Positions 33,485 through 41,682 of a stretch of 64,000 nucleotides of DNA are shown here, piece by piece. Numbering within the stretch: the stretch's first letter is position 1; the number at the start of each line of letters is the position of its first letter. The stretch is from Metaruminococcus_A sp003150405 (GTDB lineage: Bacteria > Bacillota > Clostridia > Oscillospirales > Ruminococcaceae), in contig CABUBB010000008.1 of NCBI GenBank assembly GCA_902489745.1, positions 1 through 64,000 on the forward strand. Reading direction: 5' to 3'. Below the pieces are notes generated by a model. That model did not search any database and was not told the DNA's origin. It saw only the letters and a list, made by a program, of their open reading frames with translations. Made by a program: the position numbers and the translations under genes.

Positions 33485-34513
33485 ATGGCAACCCACATGA
33501 CAATGGCAAAGCTGGATCTGGTAGACGGCCCGGGTGAAAACACCCAAATGGCGGCAGTGCTGGAGCAACCTTATAAAATCCGGCCGGCTTATGCAAAAAT
33601 TCCGGAGCCGGGGCCGGACGAGGTTCGGGTAAAGATCAAATACACCGGAATATGCGGTTCGGACCTGGAGGCTTACCGAGGCACCCGCGCGCCGGAGTTC
33701 ATCAGCATTCCGGCACGGCTTGGGCATGAAGTCGGCGGGATTATTGATAAAATCGGCGAGAACGTACGCGGCCTGCGGGTGGGTGATAAGGTAACCTGCC
33801 GCTATATTTGGGGGGCGTTTGCGCAGTACATTGTCTGCAAGCCATTTAATGTTAAGGTGCTGCCGGAACATTTCCCGCTGAAAACCATCAGCCCGGTGGA
33901 GGTTCTCCCAGGGATTCTGCACGCAGTGGATCTGGCCAAAATTGACCAGACCAAAAATGTGCTGATTATGGGGCAGGGCGTAAGCGGCCTCTTGATGACC
34001 CAGGCAGTGGCGCTCTCCAATCCGAAAAATCTTGTCGTCACCGACCTGTACGACAGTCATCTCACACTTGCAAAACAATACGGAGCCACCCATACCTACA
34101 AACTCTCCGCACACGACGCCAAGACGGCGGATGTAGTCAAGCAGGACTTCCCAGACGGATTTGACATCGTCATCCCCTGTTTGCTGGAGGGCGACGGGCT
34201 GGTGGACGCTATTGATATGGCGGCGGTCTGCGGAAAGATTATCCTCTACGGATGCATTGGGGTTTGCAACAAGCCTATTGACTTTTTCCGTTTCCACCGC
34301 AAACGACTGGAACTCTACAGCACCGAGCCGCGGCGGGACATCGACATGCGGCATTATTTCCACGATGGAATTGAACTCATCTGTGACGGACTAATCCAAA
34401 CCGATGGAATCATCACCCACATTGTTCCGCTCTCCCGGATTCAGGAGGCATTTGACATCCGCAACCAAGCGGGCGAGGATACCATTCACGTGCTGGTGGA
34501 CTGCGAGGCTTGA
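33485..34513 (+). CDS. Zinc-binding MDR-family dehydrogenase
   Basis: A 342-residue medium-chain dehydrogenase. The catalytic zinc site has C57 in GICGSDLEAYRG and H81-E82 in GHEVGGII; the NAD(P)-binding motif GQGVSGLL lies near 163. The four-Cys structural zinc loop common in alcohol and sorbitol dehydrogenases is missing, as in some polyol and threonine dehydrogenase relatives. Start and family suggest oxidation of a sugar or polyol released by the preceding GH39 enzyme, but the substrate is not determined. AAAGGAGG lies upstream of the ATG. A terminator follows at 34595. Confidence 0.87.
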   Translation: MATHMTMAKLDLVDGPGENTQMAAVLEQPYKIRPAYAKIPEPGPDEVRVKIKYTGICGSDLEAYRGTRAPEFISIPARLGHEVGGIIDKIGENVRGLRVGDKVTCRYIWGAFAQYIVCKPFNVKVLPEHFPLKTISPVEVLPGILHAVDLAKIDQTKNVLIMGQGVSGLLMTQAVALSNPKNLVVTDLYDSHLTLAKQYGATHTYKLSAHDAKTADVVKQDFPDGFDIVIPCLLEGDGLVDAIDMAAVCGKIILYGCIGVCNKPIDFFRFHRKRLELYSTEPRRDIDMRHYFHDGIELICDGLIQTDGIITHIVPLSRIQEAFDIRNQAGEDTIHVLVDCEA

Positions 34514-34841
34514 ACCCCCAGCGGTAAAAGCACATATAAATCCTCTGCAAACAATAAAATTAAGAACCTATGCGGATAGTTGTAGGCTCTTAACAAAAGC
34601 ACCTCAGGATTCTGGGGTGCTTTTTCATTGAGCGAAAGGCGAAAAATCCCGCGTGGAACGCATCTATCCTCGCTGTACCTTTCATAAACGGTTGGCTTCA
34701 CCAACTATGAAACCGTTACGGTACATTCAATCTTTTATCAAGCGGGCCGGTTGAAATATGCGTACATTAAAAACCTATGCCCTAAAAACTTTATGGTCAA
34801 ATCGACTTAAACTATAGCAACTCACATTCTTGCATTCATCC
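34514..34841. other. Intergenic region between the dehydrogenase and azlD
   Basis: A convergent gap of 328 bases. It contains the terminator at 34595-34625; nothing else is visible. Confidence 0.5.
34595..34625 (+). terminator. Terminator after the GH39-dehydrogenase pair
   Basis: AAAAGCACCTCAG (34595-34607) pairs with CTGGGGTGCTTTT (one G-T pair) around a GATT loop, followed by T. Confidence 0.85.
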
Positions 34842-35165
34842 TTAGGGCAGGATATAGCGGATGACGCACTCCACCAGTAAAACACCGCCACAGGCCGACA
34901 GCGCAACGGTGAGCAGGCCCTTTTCAAAATAAGACAGTACTATAGCAATGAGCAGCCCTGACGCCGCTGACCAGACGCTTCCGGTGGAAAAGAAAATATC
35001 TGGGAAGGTCATGGCGCCGAGGACGGCATACGGCACATAATACAGAAATGACTGCACAAATTCGTTTTCCAGCTTGCGCTTGAATACGGCAAGCGGAAGC
35101 ATTCGGATAAGGTAGGTGACCCCCGCCATGACGGCGAGATTAATCCAAAAAGTCTCAGGGAGCAT
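34842..35165 (-). CDS. azlD: Branched-chain amino acid exporter subunit AzlD
   Basis: A 107-residue membrane protein with about four hydrophobic segments and the AzlD pattern VTYLIRMLPLAVFKR. It forms a two-part exporter with AzlC. Its ATG overlaps the azlC stop (TGATG), so the two are translationally coupled. Confidence 0.88.
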   Translation of the reverse strand: MLPETFWINLAVMAGVTYLIRMLPLAVFKRKLENEFVQSFLYYVPYAVLGAMTFPDIFFSTGSVWSAASGLLIAIVLSYFEKGLLTVALSACGGVLLVECVIRYILP

Positions 35166-35926
35166 CAGGAATCCGCCTCCTTCCTATGGCTGTGTACCGG
35201 AAAGAAGCGAGCGCCGAATGCGGCAGCGGCAACGGCACAGATGATGATAACGAAGCCGGAGGAAATTTGGTTGAGGCCCGGTACAAAACGGAAGATGCAG
35301 CTCAGTGCTACAGCTACGAGAATGACCTTGAATACCGGCCGGAAATGTTTGGCGGGCGGGATGATGATGGCAAGGAACATGCCGTAGATGGCAATGCCGA
35401 GCGCCGACTGGACAATCTCTGGGAGAAGGCTGCTGGCCGCCGCGCCGAGAAAGGTACCGAAGGCCCATCCAAAATAAGGGGTGAGGATCAATCCGTATAG
35501 ATAGCGGCGGCCGACCTCGCCCGGCTTGCTGCTGGCAACGGCAAAGATTTCGTCGGTGTTGCAGAAAGCAATGAGAACGCGATCCAGTAAGCGCACCGAA
35601 TGGTGAAGTTTCTGGGAAAGTGAGAGTGACATGAGGGCATAACGGGCGTTGATGACAAGCTGGGTCAGCGCCATTTCAACCAGAGAGCCAGGGCCGGCGA
35701 GCAACGGCAGGCCGGCGAACTGCCCGGCGGAGGTGACGTTAAGCATGGAGATGACGACAGCGGCCCAAACCGGCAGGCCGGCAGCGACTGCCATGATACC
35801 AAAGGTAAAGGAAACCGAAAGATACCCCAGAGCAATGGGGACGCCGTCCCGCAGACCAGTACGAAAACGGTTTTCAAGCGGCGGGCTATTTTTGGCCGCC
35901 GCAGGAACAGTTGGTTGGGTTGCCAC
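35165..35926 (-). CDS. azlC: Branched-chain amino acid exporter subunit AzlC
   Basis: A 253-residue membrane protein. The N-terminal FRTGLRDGVPIALGYLSVSF and the region NVTSAGQFAGLPLL are typical of AzlC/YgaZ, which with AzlD/YgaH exports valine, leucine or azaleucine. About seven hydrophobic segments follow. The start is GTG at 35926, with a weak AAAGGAG about twelve bases upstream. No regulator (AzlB/Lrp) is seen nearby. Confidence 0.9.
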   Translation of the reverse strand: MATQPTVPAAAKNSPPLENRFRTGLRDGVPIALGYLSVSFTFGIMAVAAGLPVWAAVVISMLNVTSAGQFAGLPLLAGPGSLVEMALTQLVINARYALMSLSLSQKLHHSVRLLDRVLIAFCNTDEIFAVASSKPGEVGRRYLYGLILTPYFGWAFGTFLGAAASSLLPEIVQSALGIAIYGMFLAIIIPPAKHFRPVFKVILVAVALSCIFRFVPGLNQISSGFVIIICAVAAAAFGARFFPVHSHRKEADS

Positions 35927-36008
35927 GGTAATTGGTTGCTCCTTTGCAAAAAGATGGGGTTTAACCGTAAAAAAACGCCTCCGCTTTTGCCCGGTGGCGT
36001 TTGAACGA

Positions 36009-36248
36009 TCAACCGTTCATGTTGATGAAAGACATCATAAACGGAATAGCCCAGACCATAAAAAGAATCAAGCCGATGGCACAGGCCGAGGTGATAAGGA
36101 TCCGCTTGAGCTGGGTGCCGGTGGAACCTTCCTCCTGCTCCGGATCATAAGGGGGCTGATCAGAAAAATCAAACTGTTTTTCACATTCTTCACAGATGCC
36201 GTGCTCTGTGAGCTTGTCTACATTTTTACGGCAAAGCATACAACGCAT
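36009..36248 (-). CDS. Small zinc-ribbon membrane protein, 79 residues
   Basis: An N-terminal zinc ribbon (MRCMLCRKNVDKLTEHGICEEC, two CxxC pairs) is followed by an acidic linker (YDPEQEEG) and one membrane segment at about 51-74 near the C-terminus. The ATG at 36248 has TAGGAG eight bases upstream; the frame is open further up. I do not recognise a named family; a role as a small regulator or adaptor at the membrane is only a guess. It lies just downstream of the rplQ terminator region and upstream of azlC on the same strand. Confidence 0.7.
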   Translation of the reverse strand: MRCMLCRKNVDKLTEHGICEECEKQFDFSDQPPYDPEQEEGSTGTQLKRILITSACAIGLILFMVWAIPFMMSFINMNG

Positions 36249-36499
36249 AGATTTGCTCCTACAACATAAGACTGCGGTAACTGCCGCAGGATTTTTTATT
36301 TTTGCGGACAAGAGAGAACGATATACGTCTAAGGGAACGGCCTATATCCCATTGGATGGCAAACACTTCCTTACGAAAGTGTCACCGAAAGCGGTGCAAA
36401 ATGCCGCTGTGTTCCTTATGGATGAATTCAAAAGCAGCGGTTTTCTATTATCCCATTTGTCCGGATTTATTATACCATGCTTTGCAATTTTGCGCAAAC

Positions 36500-36530
36500 A
36501 AAAAGCACGGCGGAATTACGCCGTGCTTTA
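36500..36530 (-). terminator. Terminator of the S10-spc-alpha operon
   Basis: AAAGCACGGCG (36502-36512) pairs with CGCCGTGCTTT (36519-36529); five T follow on the minus strand. It is 14 bases past the rplQ stop. Confidence 0.88.
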
Positions 36531-36543
36531 CTATGCTCTGTGG

Positions 36544-36885
36544 TTAGATGAGCTCAATGATTGCCATTTCTGCTGCGTCGCCGCGGCGCGGGCCAATCTT
36601 TACAATTCTGGTGTAACCACCGTTTTTGTCGGCGTATTTCGGAGAAATTTCATCCAGAACTTTTTTGGCGACAGACTCTTTGGTGATATAAGAATAAACC
36701 TGACGTTTATTGTGGAGAGAGCTGTCTTTGCCGACTGTAATCATCTTTTCAGCCATAGCACGAACTTCTTTGGCGCGTGTTACGGTTGTTTCAATCTTAC
36801 CATTCTCAAGCAAGTAGGTAACCATCGCTCTGAGCATTGCTTTTCTGTGGTCAGTGCTTCTGCCCAGCTTTCTGCTTCCTGCCAT
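36544..36885 (-). CDS. rplQ: 50S ribosomal protein L17
   Basis: A 113-residue protein located near the exit tunnel. RKLGRSTDHRKAMLRAMVTYLLEN at the start and YTRIVKIGPRRGDAAEMAIIEL at the end are the classical signatures. It follows rpoA after 58 bases and precedes a strong terminator, closing the operon. Confidence 0.97.
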   Translation of the reverse strand: MAGSRKLGRSTDHRKAMLRAMVTYLLENGKIETTVTRAKEVRAMAEKMITVGKDSSLHNKRQVYSYITKESVAKKVLDEISPKYADKNGGYTRIVKIGPRRGDAAEMAIIELI

Positions 36886-36943
36886 TTGAATTCACTCCTT
36901 ACCCTATCGGATTTCCCGGGAAATCATCACCGGGAAACCGGTA

Positions 36944-37897
36944 TTATTCGTCGTTGCCGCTGTTCAAATTAAAGCCGAGGGCCTTGAGTTTTTCAACGAC
37001 CTCTTCCAGCGACTTTCTGCCGAGGTTTCTGACTTTCATCATATCATCCTCGGATTTATTGATCAAATCCTCAACCGTGTTGATGCCTGCACGCTTCAAG
37101 CAGTTGAAGGAACGCACAGACAGGTCAAGCTCCTCAATGGTCATCTCGAGGACTTTTTCTTTGCCCTTGTCGTCTTTTTCCACCATAATCTCGGTGTTAT
37201 ATGCTTCCTCAGACAAATCAATAAACAGATTCAGATGCTCGTTGAGAACCTTGGCGCCCAGGGAAACGGCTTCTTTCGCAGAAATCGTCCCATCGGTCCA
37301 AATTTCCAGGGTCAGCTTATCGTAGTCGGTAATCTGGCCCACACGTGTATTTTCCACGGTATAGTTCACTTTGAGCACAGGGGTGTAAATACTGTCCACC
37401 GGAATAACGCCAATGGTGGACTGGAGATTCTGCTTGTTGCGCTCCGACGGGACATAGCCCCGGCCGCGGTCAATGACAATCTCCATATACAATTTTGCGC
37501 CCTGTGAAAGGGTTGCAATATGCATACCCGGGTCGAGAATCTCGACTTCGCTGTCTGCTTTGATATCGCCGGCAGTTACTTCACACTCGCCCTCCGCCTC
37601 AATGTAGACGGTTTTGGGAGCTTCGCCGTGAATCTTTGCAATTAAGCCTTTGATGTTCAGAACAATCTCAGTGACGTCTTCTTTCACGCCAGGGATGGTT
37701 GAAAACTCGTGTTGTACGCCGTCAATTTTAATTGATGTAACAGCAACACCAGGTAGCGAGGAGAGCAGCACACGTCTTAAACTATTACCCAGAGTTGTGC
37801 CGTAGCCGCGCTCGAGCGGTTCGAGAACAAACCGGCCGTAGGTGCCGTCCGGTTTAATTTCTGCCGTCTCAATTCTTGGCTTTTCGATTTCAATCAT
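36944..37897 (-). CDS. rpoA: RNA polymerase alpha subunit
   Basis: A 317-residue subunit that nucleates RNA polymerase assembly. The N-terminal domain (about 1-230) has GRFVLEPLERGYGTTLGNSLRR; a linker follows, then the C-terminal domain (about 250-312) with LDLSVRSFNCLKRAGINTVEDL and RNLGRKSLEEV, which binds UP elements and activators. The gene order rpsD-rpoA-rplQ is standard. The gap of 151 bases to rpsD is the longest in this part and holds GC-rich hairpins without T-tails. Confidence 0.98.
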   Translation of the reverse strand: MIEIEKPRIETAEIKPDGTYGRFVLEPLERGYGTTLGNSLRRVLLSSLPGVAVTSIKIDGVQHEFSTIPGVKEDVTEIVLNIKGLIAKIHGEAPKTVYIEAEGECEVTAGDIKADSEVEILDPGMHIATLSQGAKLYMEIVIDRGRGYVPSERNKQNLQSTIGVIPVDSIYTPVLKVNYTVENTRVGQITDYDKLTLEIWTDGTISAKEAVSLGAKVLNEHLNLFIDLSEEAYNTEIMVEKDDKGKEKVLEMTIEELDLSVRSFNCLKRAGINTVEDLINKSEDDMMKVRNLGRKSLEEVVEKLKALGFNLNSGNDE

Positions 37898-38048
37898 TTA
37901 TAACCCTCCTGTATGCATGCCCAACGCGTACGATGAGCTAAAATGTTTCGACCGGCGAACCGGCAAGCCATAGTTCCGATTCATGATGCAAAGCGCAAGG
38001 CCGGAGAAGGCCTTACGCCCGCCCTGCACATGAAACAGTAATCGAAGA

Positions 38049-38675
38049 TTACTTGGAATAAAGCTCGACAATGAGATGCTCTTCGACATCAAGGTCGATG
38101 TCCTCACGGTTCGGCAAACGGCTCACTTTGGCAGTGAGGTTTTCCTTGTTGAGGTCAAGCCACATGGGGATTGGACGCGCGCCGGTGGATTCCAGAACTG
38201 CTTTGATTTTGTCGCTGGAACGGCTCTTGTCGCAGATGGAAATCTCGTCGCCTTCTTTTACGAGGAAGGAAGGAATGTTGACCTTTTTGCCATTGACGAG
38301 GTAATGGTTATGAACAACCAACTGTCTGGCCTCTGCTCTGGAAGTTGCAAAGCCTAGGCGGTAAACAACATTGTCAAGGCGGGTCTCAAGGATACGGAGG
38401 AGGTTTTCACCGGTCATGCCGGCTTTACGCTCTGCCATATCGAAATATTTTGCGAACTGGCTTTCCAAGACGCCGTAATAACGTCTGGTTTTCTGTTTCG
38501 CTCTCAACTGAATACCATATTCAGACACTTTTTTGCGGCTTTGACCGTGCTGGCCAGGGGCATAGCCTCTTCTGGCGAAGGCACATTTATCAGAATAGCA
38601 GCGTTCGCCTTTGAGGAACAATTTCTGTCCTTCACGGCGGCACATTCTGCATACCGCGCCGGTATATCTTGCCAT
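38049..38675 (-). CDS. rpsD: 30S ribosomal protein S4
   Basis: A 208-residue primary 16S-binding protein and, in other bacteria, regulator of the alpha operon. The N-terminus carries the zinc-type Cys pattern CRMCRREGQKLFLKGERCYSDKC (positions 9-31), the S4 domain runs at about 95-160 (LDNVVYRLGFATSRAEARQLV). B. subtilis S4 lacks these Cys, so this is the C+ form. It lies 17 bases after rpsK. Confidence 0.97.
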   Translation of the reverse strand: MARYTGAVCRMCRREGQKLFLKGERCYSDKCAFARRGYAPGQHGQSRKKVSEYGIQLRAKQKTRRYYGVLESQFAKYFDMAERKAGMTGENLLRILETRLDNVVYRLGFATSRAEARQLVVHNHYLVNGKKVNIPSFLVKEGDEISICDKSRSSDKIKAVLESTGARPIPMWLDLNKENLTAKVSRLPNREDIDLDVEEHLIVELYSK

Positions 38676-38692
38676 TTCGTTACACCTCCAAA

Positions 38693-39094
38693 TTAGACAC
38701 GTCTTCTTTTCGGCGGACGGCAGCCGTTATGCGGAATCGGGGTGACGTCTTTAATCATGGTCACCTCAAGACCTGCGGACTGCAGTGCGCGGATAGCAGC
38801 CTCACGTCCAGAACCAGGGCCTTTGACAAAAACTTCAACCGTTTTAAGGCCATGCTCCATAGCCGCTTTTGCAGCGGTTTCAGCAGCGGTCTGGGCTGCA
38901 AACGGGGTGGATTTTCTGGAGCCGCGGAAGCCAAGGCCACCGGCGGAAGCCCAGGAAATTGCATTGCCCTGCGTGTCAGTAATGGTTACCATTGTATTAT
39001 TGAAAGTGGACTGGATATGAACGGCGCCACGCTCAATGTTTTTACGTTCACGACGTCTGCGGACAGTCGTTTTCTTAGCATTCTTAACAGCCAT
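38693..39094 (-). CDS. rpsK: 30S ribosomal protein S11
   Basis: A 133-residue platform protein contacting the mRNA near the E site. GAVHIQSTFNNTMVTITD and the C-terminal NGCRPPKRRRV are diagnostic. It is placed between rpsM (19 bases) and rpsD (17 bases). Confidence 0.97.
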   Translation of the reverse strand: MAVKNAKKTTVRRRRERKNIERGAVHIQSTFNNTMVTITDTQGNAISWASAGGLGFRGSRKSTPFAAQTAAETAAKAAMEHGLKTVEVFVKGPGSGREAAIRALQSAGLEVTMIKDVTPIPHNGCRPPKRRRV

Positions 39095-39113
39095 GTGTTC
39101 TTATCCTTTCCTA

Positions 39114-39482
39114 TTATTTCTTTTTGTTCGCAACCGTCTTAACCGGGCCTTTGCGGGTACGCGCATTGGTCTTGGTTCTCTGACCGCGGACGGGCAAGCC
39201 TTTGCGGTGGCGAACACCACGGTAGCAGCCAATTTCGATCAACCGTTTGATGTTGAGCGCAGTACTTCTGCGAAGATCGCCTTCAACCTCAAGGTTTTTG
39301 TCGATGTAATCACGAAGCGCGGCCTCGTCGGCGTCGGTCAAATCCTTGACTCTGGTGTCAGGATTGATGCCGGTTGCCTCAAGGATTCTCTTCGCGGTTG
39401 CATCACCGATGCCGTAGATATAAGTAATACCAACTTCGATTCTCTTATCTCTCGGCAAGTCAACTCCAGCTATACGAGCCAT
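39114..39482 (-). CDS. rpsM: 30S ribosomal protein S13
   Basis: A 122-residue protein of the 30S head. It starts MARIAGVDLPRDKRIEVGIT, has the helix-two-turn-helix region YIYGIGDATAKRIL, and ends in a basic tail with RHRKGLPVRGQRTKTNART. The gap from rpmJ is 119 bases. Confidence 0.97.
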   Translation of the reverse strand: MARIAGVDLPRDKRIEVGITYIYGIGDATAKRILEATGINPDTRVKDLTDADEAALRDYIDKNLEVEGDLRRSTALNIKRLIEIGCYRGVRHRKGLPVRGQRTKTNARTRKGPVKTVANKKK

Positions 39483-39601
39483 TTTCTACCTTGCACCTCC
39501 AGTGCTTGACGAAAGCCCTTCCCTCCCTGTGCATTACAGGTTTACAGGAACTCATTTTCGTCTGCTTGAAATTTATATGGGTTTATTGCGAAACAAAATA
39601 A

Positions 39602-39715
39602 TTAACCCTGGCGCTGTTTATGCTTCGGGTTCTGGCAGATTACCATGATACGCCCTTTGCGCTTGATAACCTTGCATTTTTCACAAATAGGTTTTACCGA
39701 AGGCCTTACTTTCAT
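39602..39715 (-). CDS. rpmJ: 50S ribosomal protein L36
   Basis: A 37-residue protein: MKVRPSVKPICEKCKVIKRK then VICQNPKHKQRQG. Cys11, Cys14, Cys27 and His32 form the zinc site, so this is the zinc-type L36. TAGGAGG stands before the ATG. It lies between infA and rpsM, the normal order. Confidence 0.96.
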   Translation of the reverse strand: MKVRPSVKPICEKCKVIKRKGRIMVICQNPKHKQRQG

Positions 39716-39776
39716 TTGAAATACCTCCTAACGAGCGCCGGACCGCAGCCTTAAGCTCTGGCCGGACAACATTCGG

Positions 39777-39995
39777 TTATTTGGAGCGCCAGGTAATGCG
39801 CCCCTTGGTTAAATCGTACGGTGACATTTCAACGGTCACCTTATCGCCTGGCAGGATACGGATGAAGTTCATCCGCAGCTTGCCGGATATATGAGCCAGA
39901 ATCTTATGGCCGTTTGCAAGCTCCACCTGGAACATGGCATTCGGCAGGGATTCTACAACAGTACCTTCAATTTCGATGACATCATCTTTCGCCAA
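39777..39995 (-). CDS. infA: Translation initiation factor IF-1
   Basis: A 72-residue OB-fold protein that binds the 30S A site during initiation. AKDDVIEIEGTVVESLPNA and RGRITWRSK-type ending are canonical. The start codon is TTG (complement of 39993-39995) with GGGAGGT six to seven bases upstream. Confidence 0.97.
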   Translation of the reverse strand: MAKDDVIEIEGTVVESLPNAMFQVELANGHKILAHISGKLRMNFIRILPGDKVTVEMSPYDLTKGRITWRSK

Positions 39996-40013
39996 GCAAA
40001 TACCTCCCTATCG

Positions 40014-40274
40014 TCAATCTGCTTCCGACCGACCGCCGTACTGGAAAGGCCAGAGGAGCCGCCGGAGCATTTTATCACTGTGGATTTCGCCTAATACAAG
40101 AGTTTGCCGCAGAACAACAAGGTGTTTAGGGTTTTTGCGTTTTGGACGCTCCAGCAGGCGGTATTTTCCGTCTGCCACAAGCGGCCAGCCTTCTGAAAAC
40201 CCTATGACCACACCGTAGCTGCCTGCGTCATGACCTGCCGTGGATTTTACCACTGAGCCCTCCGTCAGCTGCAT
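40014..40274 (-). CDS. KOW-domain RNA-binding protein (L14e-like)
   Basis: An 86-residue protein between map and infA. Residues 5-35 match a KOW-type beta-barrel (GSVVKSTAGHDAGSYGVVIG), similar to eukaryotic/archaeal L14e/L27e N-termini; many Clostridia and some Bacilli carry such a gene at this spot. It probably binds ribosomal RNA or transcription complexes, but its role is not settled. The ATG at 40274 follows GAGGTGG; a GTG three codons earlier is possible. Confidence 0.8.
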   Translation of the reverse strand: MQLTEGSVVKSTAGHDAGSYGVVIGFSEGWPLVADGKYRLLERPKRKNPKHLVVLRQTLVLGEIHSDKMLRRLLWPFQYGGRSEAD

Positions 40275-40284
40275 TAAAACCACC

Positions 40285-41034
40285 TCACGCCCTTGTCAGG
40301 ATGACAGGACCGTCGCGTGTAATTGCAATGGTGTGTTCGAAATGTGCCGAAAGACTGCCTGAGGCCGTTTTAACCGTCCAGCCGTCCGCAAGCACGTTCA
40401 CGCCCTCGCCCTTGATGTTGATCATGGGTTCGATTGCCAGCGTCATACCCGCTGCGAGCCGCACGCCCCGCCCTGCGGGACCATAGTTCGGAACTTCTGG
40501 GGATTCGTGAAGCTCATGCCCCACACCGTGACCGACAAACTGCTTGACGACCGCGTAGCCCCTGCTTGTGACATAGGATTCAATCGCGTGAGACACATCG
40601 CCGAGGCGGTTGCCAACGCGCGCCATTTTTATGCCTTCATAAAGGCTCTGCTCGGTGACATCCATAAGCTGCCTTGCTTCCGGCGAAACGTCGCCGACAG
40701 CATAGGTAGCTGCGTTGTCGCCGTGGTATCCATCCACATAGGCGCCTACATCCACCTTGACGATGTCCCCATTCTGGATAATCCGCTTTTTACTTGGAAT
40801 ACCGTGGATAACCTCGTCATTGAGTGAGATGCATGCGCTGCCAGGGAAGCCGCCATACCCTAAAAAGGACGGTTTTGCCCCCTGTGAGAGGATGAATTCC
40901 CGGATAATCATGTCAAGCTCGTAGGTGCTCATGCCTGCTTCCAGCCGCTCGCCGGCAAGCCTTAACGCTTGGGCGGAGATGGTGGTTGCCTTGCGCATGC
41001 GCTCAAGTTCACGAGCTGTTTTGAGCGAAATCAT
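40285..41034 (-). CDS. map: Methionine aminopeptidase, type I
   Basis: A 249-residue metalloenzyme that removes the N-terminal Met of new proteins. The pita-bread fold is shown by NDEVIHGIPSKK, the metal Asp in KVDVGAYVDGYHGD, GHGVGHELHESPEVPNYG (His) and the Glu in LAIEPMI. It lacks an N-terminal zinc extension. It begins two bases after the adk stop. Confidence 0.97.
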   Translation of the reverse strand: MISLKTARELERMRKATTISAQALRLAGERLEAGMSTYELDMIIREFILSQGAKPSFLGYGGFPGSACISLNDEVIHGIPSKKRIIQNGDIVKVDVGAYVDGYHGDNAATYAVGDVSPEARQLMDVTEQSLYEGIKMARVGNRLGDVSHAIESYVTSRGYAVVKQFVGHGVGHELHESPEVPNYGPAGRGVRLAAGMTLAIEPMINIKGEGVNVLADGWTVKTASGSLSAHFEHTIAITRDGPVILTRA

Positions 41035-41036
41035 GT

Positions 41037-41669
41037 TTAAGCCTCCACAGCTTTAATGGTCAGTGCAGTAGTATCTTTCACTTCTTCCTGACCAACGACG
41101 ACGACGAGTTTACCAGCTTTTTCATAATACCCTTTCAAAGGCTCGGTCTGCTCATGGTAGACCTGCAAACGCTCTTTGACGGTATCCGGATGGTCATCTT
41201 TGCGGAGCACGGTCTTGCCGCCGCACTTGTCGCAGACACCTTCCGCTTTGGAAGGTTTATACTCCAGGTGATAGGAGGCGCCGCACACTTCACAGACCCG
41301 TCTGCCGGAAAGCCTTGCCATGATTTTTTCATCCGGGACCTCGATATCGACAACGCGGTCAATGACGATACCCATTTGGTCAAGGGCTTCAGCCTGCGGG
41401 ACGGTACGCGGAAAGCCGTCCAGAATAAAGCCGTTTTTGCAGTCGTCCTTCGCAAGACGCTCTTTGATGATGCCAATGACGATATCATCCGGCACCAGTT
41501 TTCCTTCATCCATATAGGACTTGGCTTTCAGCCCCATTTCGGTGCCGTTTTTGAGCGCTTCACGAATGATGTTGCCGGTAGAAATGGTTGGGATACCGAG
41601 GTGTTCGGAAATAACCTCTGCCTGGGTCCCTTTACCAGCGCCCGGCGCACCTAAAAAAATCAGGTTCAT
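41037..41669 (-). CDS. adk: Adenylate kinase
   Basis: A 210-residue enzyme, AMP + ATP = 2 ADP. The P-loop GAPGAGKGTQAE lies at 7-18, DGFPRTVPQAEAL near 84-96, and the LID carries a four-Cys zinc site (CEVCGASYHLEY, CDKCGG), as usual in Gram-positive bacteria. It is placed between secY and map, the typical spc-operon position. Confidence 0.97.
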   Translation of the reverse strand: MNLIFLGAPGAGKGTQAEVISEHLGIPTISTGNIIREALKNGTEMGLKAKSYMDEGKLVPDDIVIGIIKERLAKDDCKNGFILDGFPRTVPQAEALDQMGIVIDRVVDIEVPDEKIMARLSGRRVCEVCGASYHLEYKPSKAEGVCDKCGGKTVLRKDDHPDTVKERLQVYHEQTEPLKGYYEKAGKLVVVVGQEEVKDTTALTIKAVEA

Positions 41670-41682
41670 AGCGTTCCTCCCA

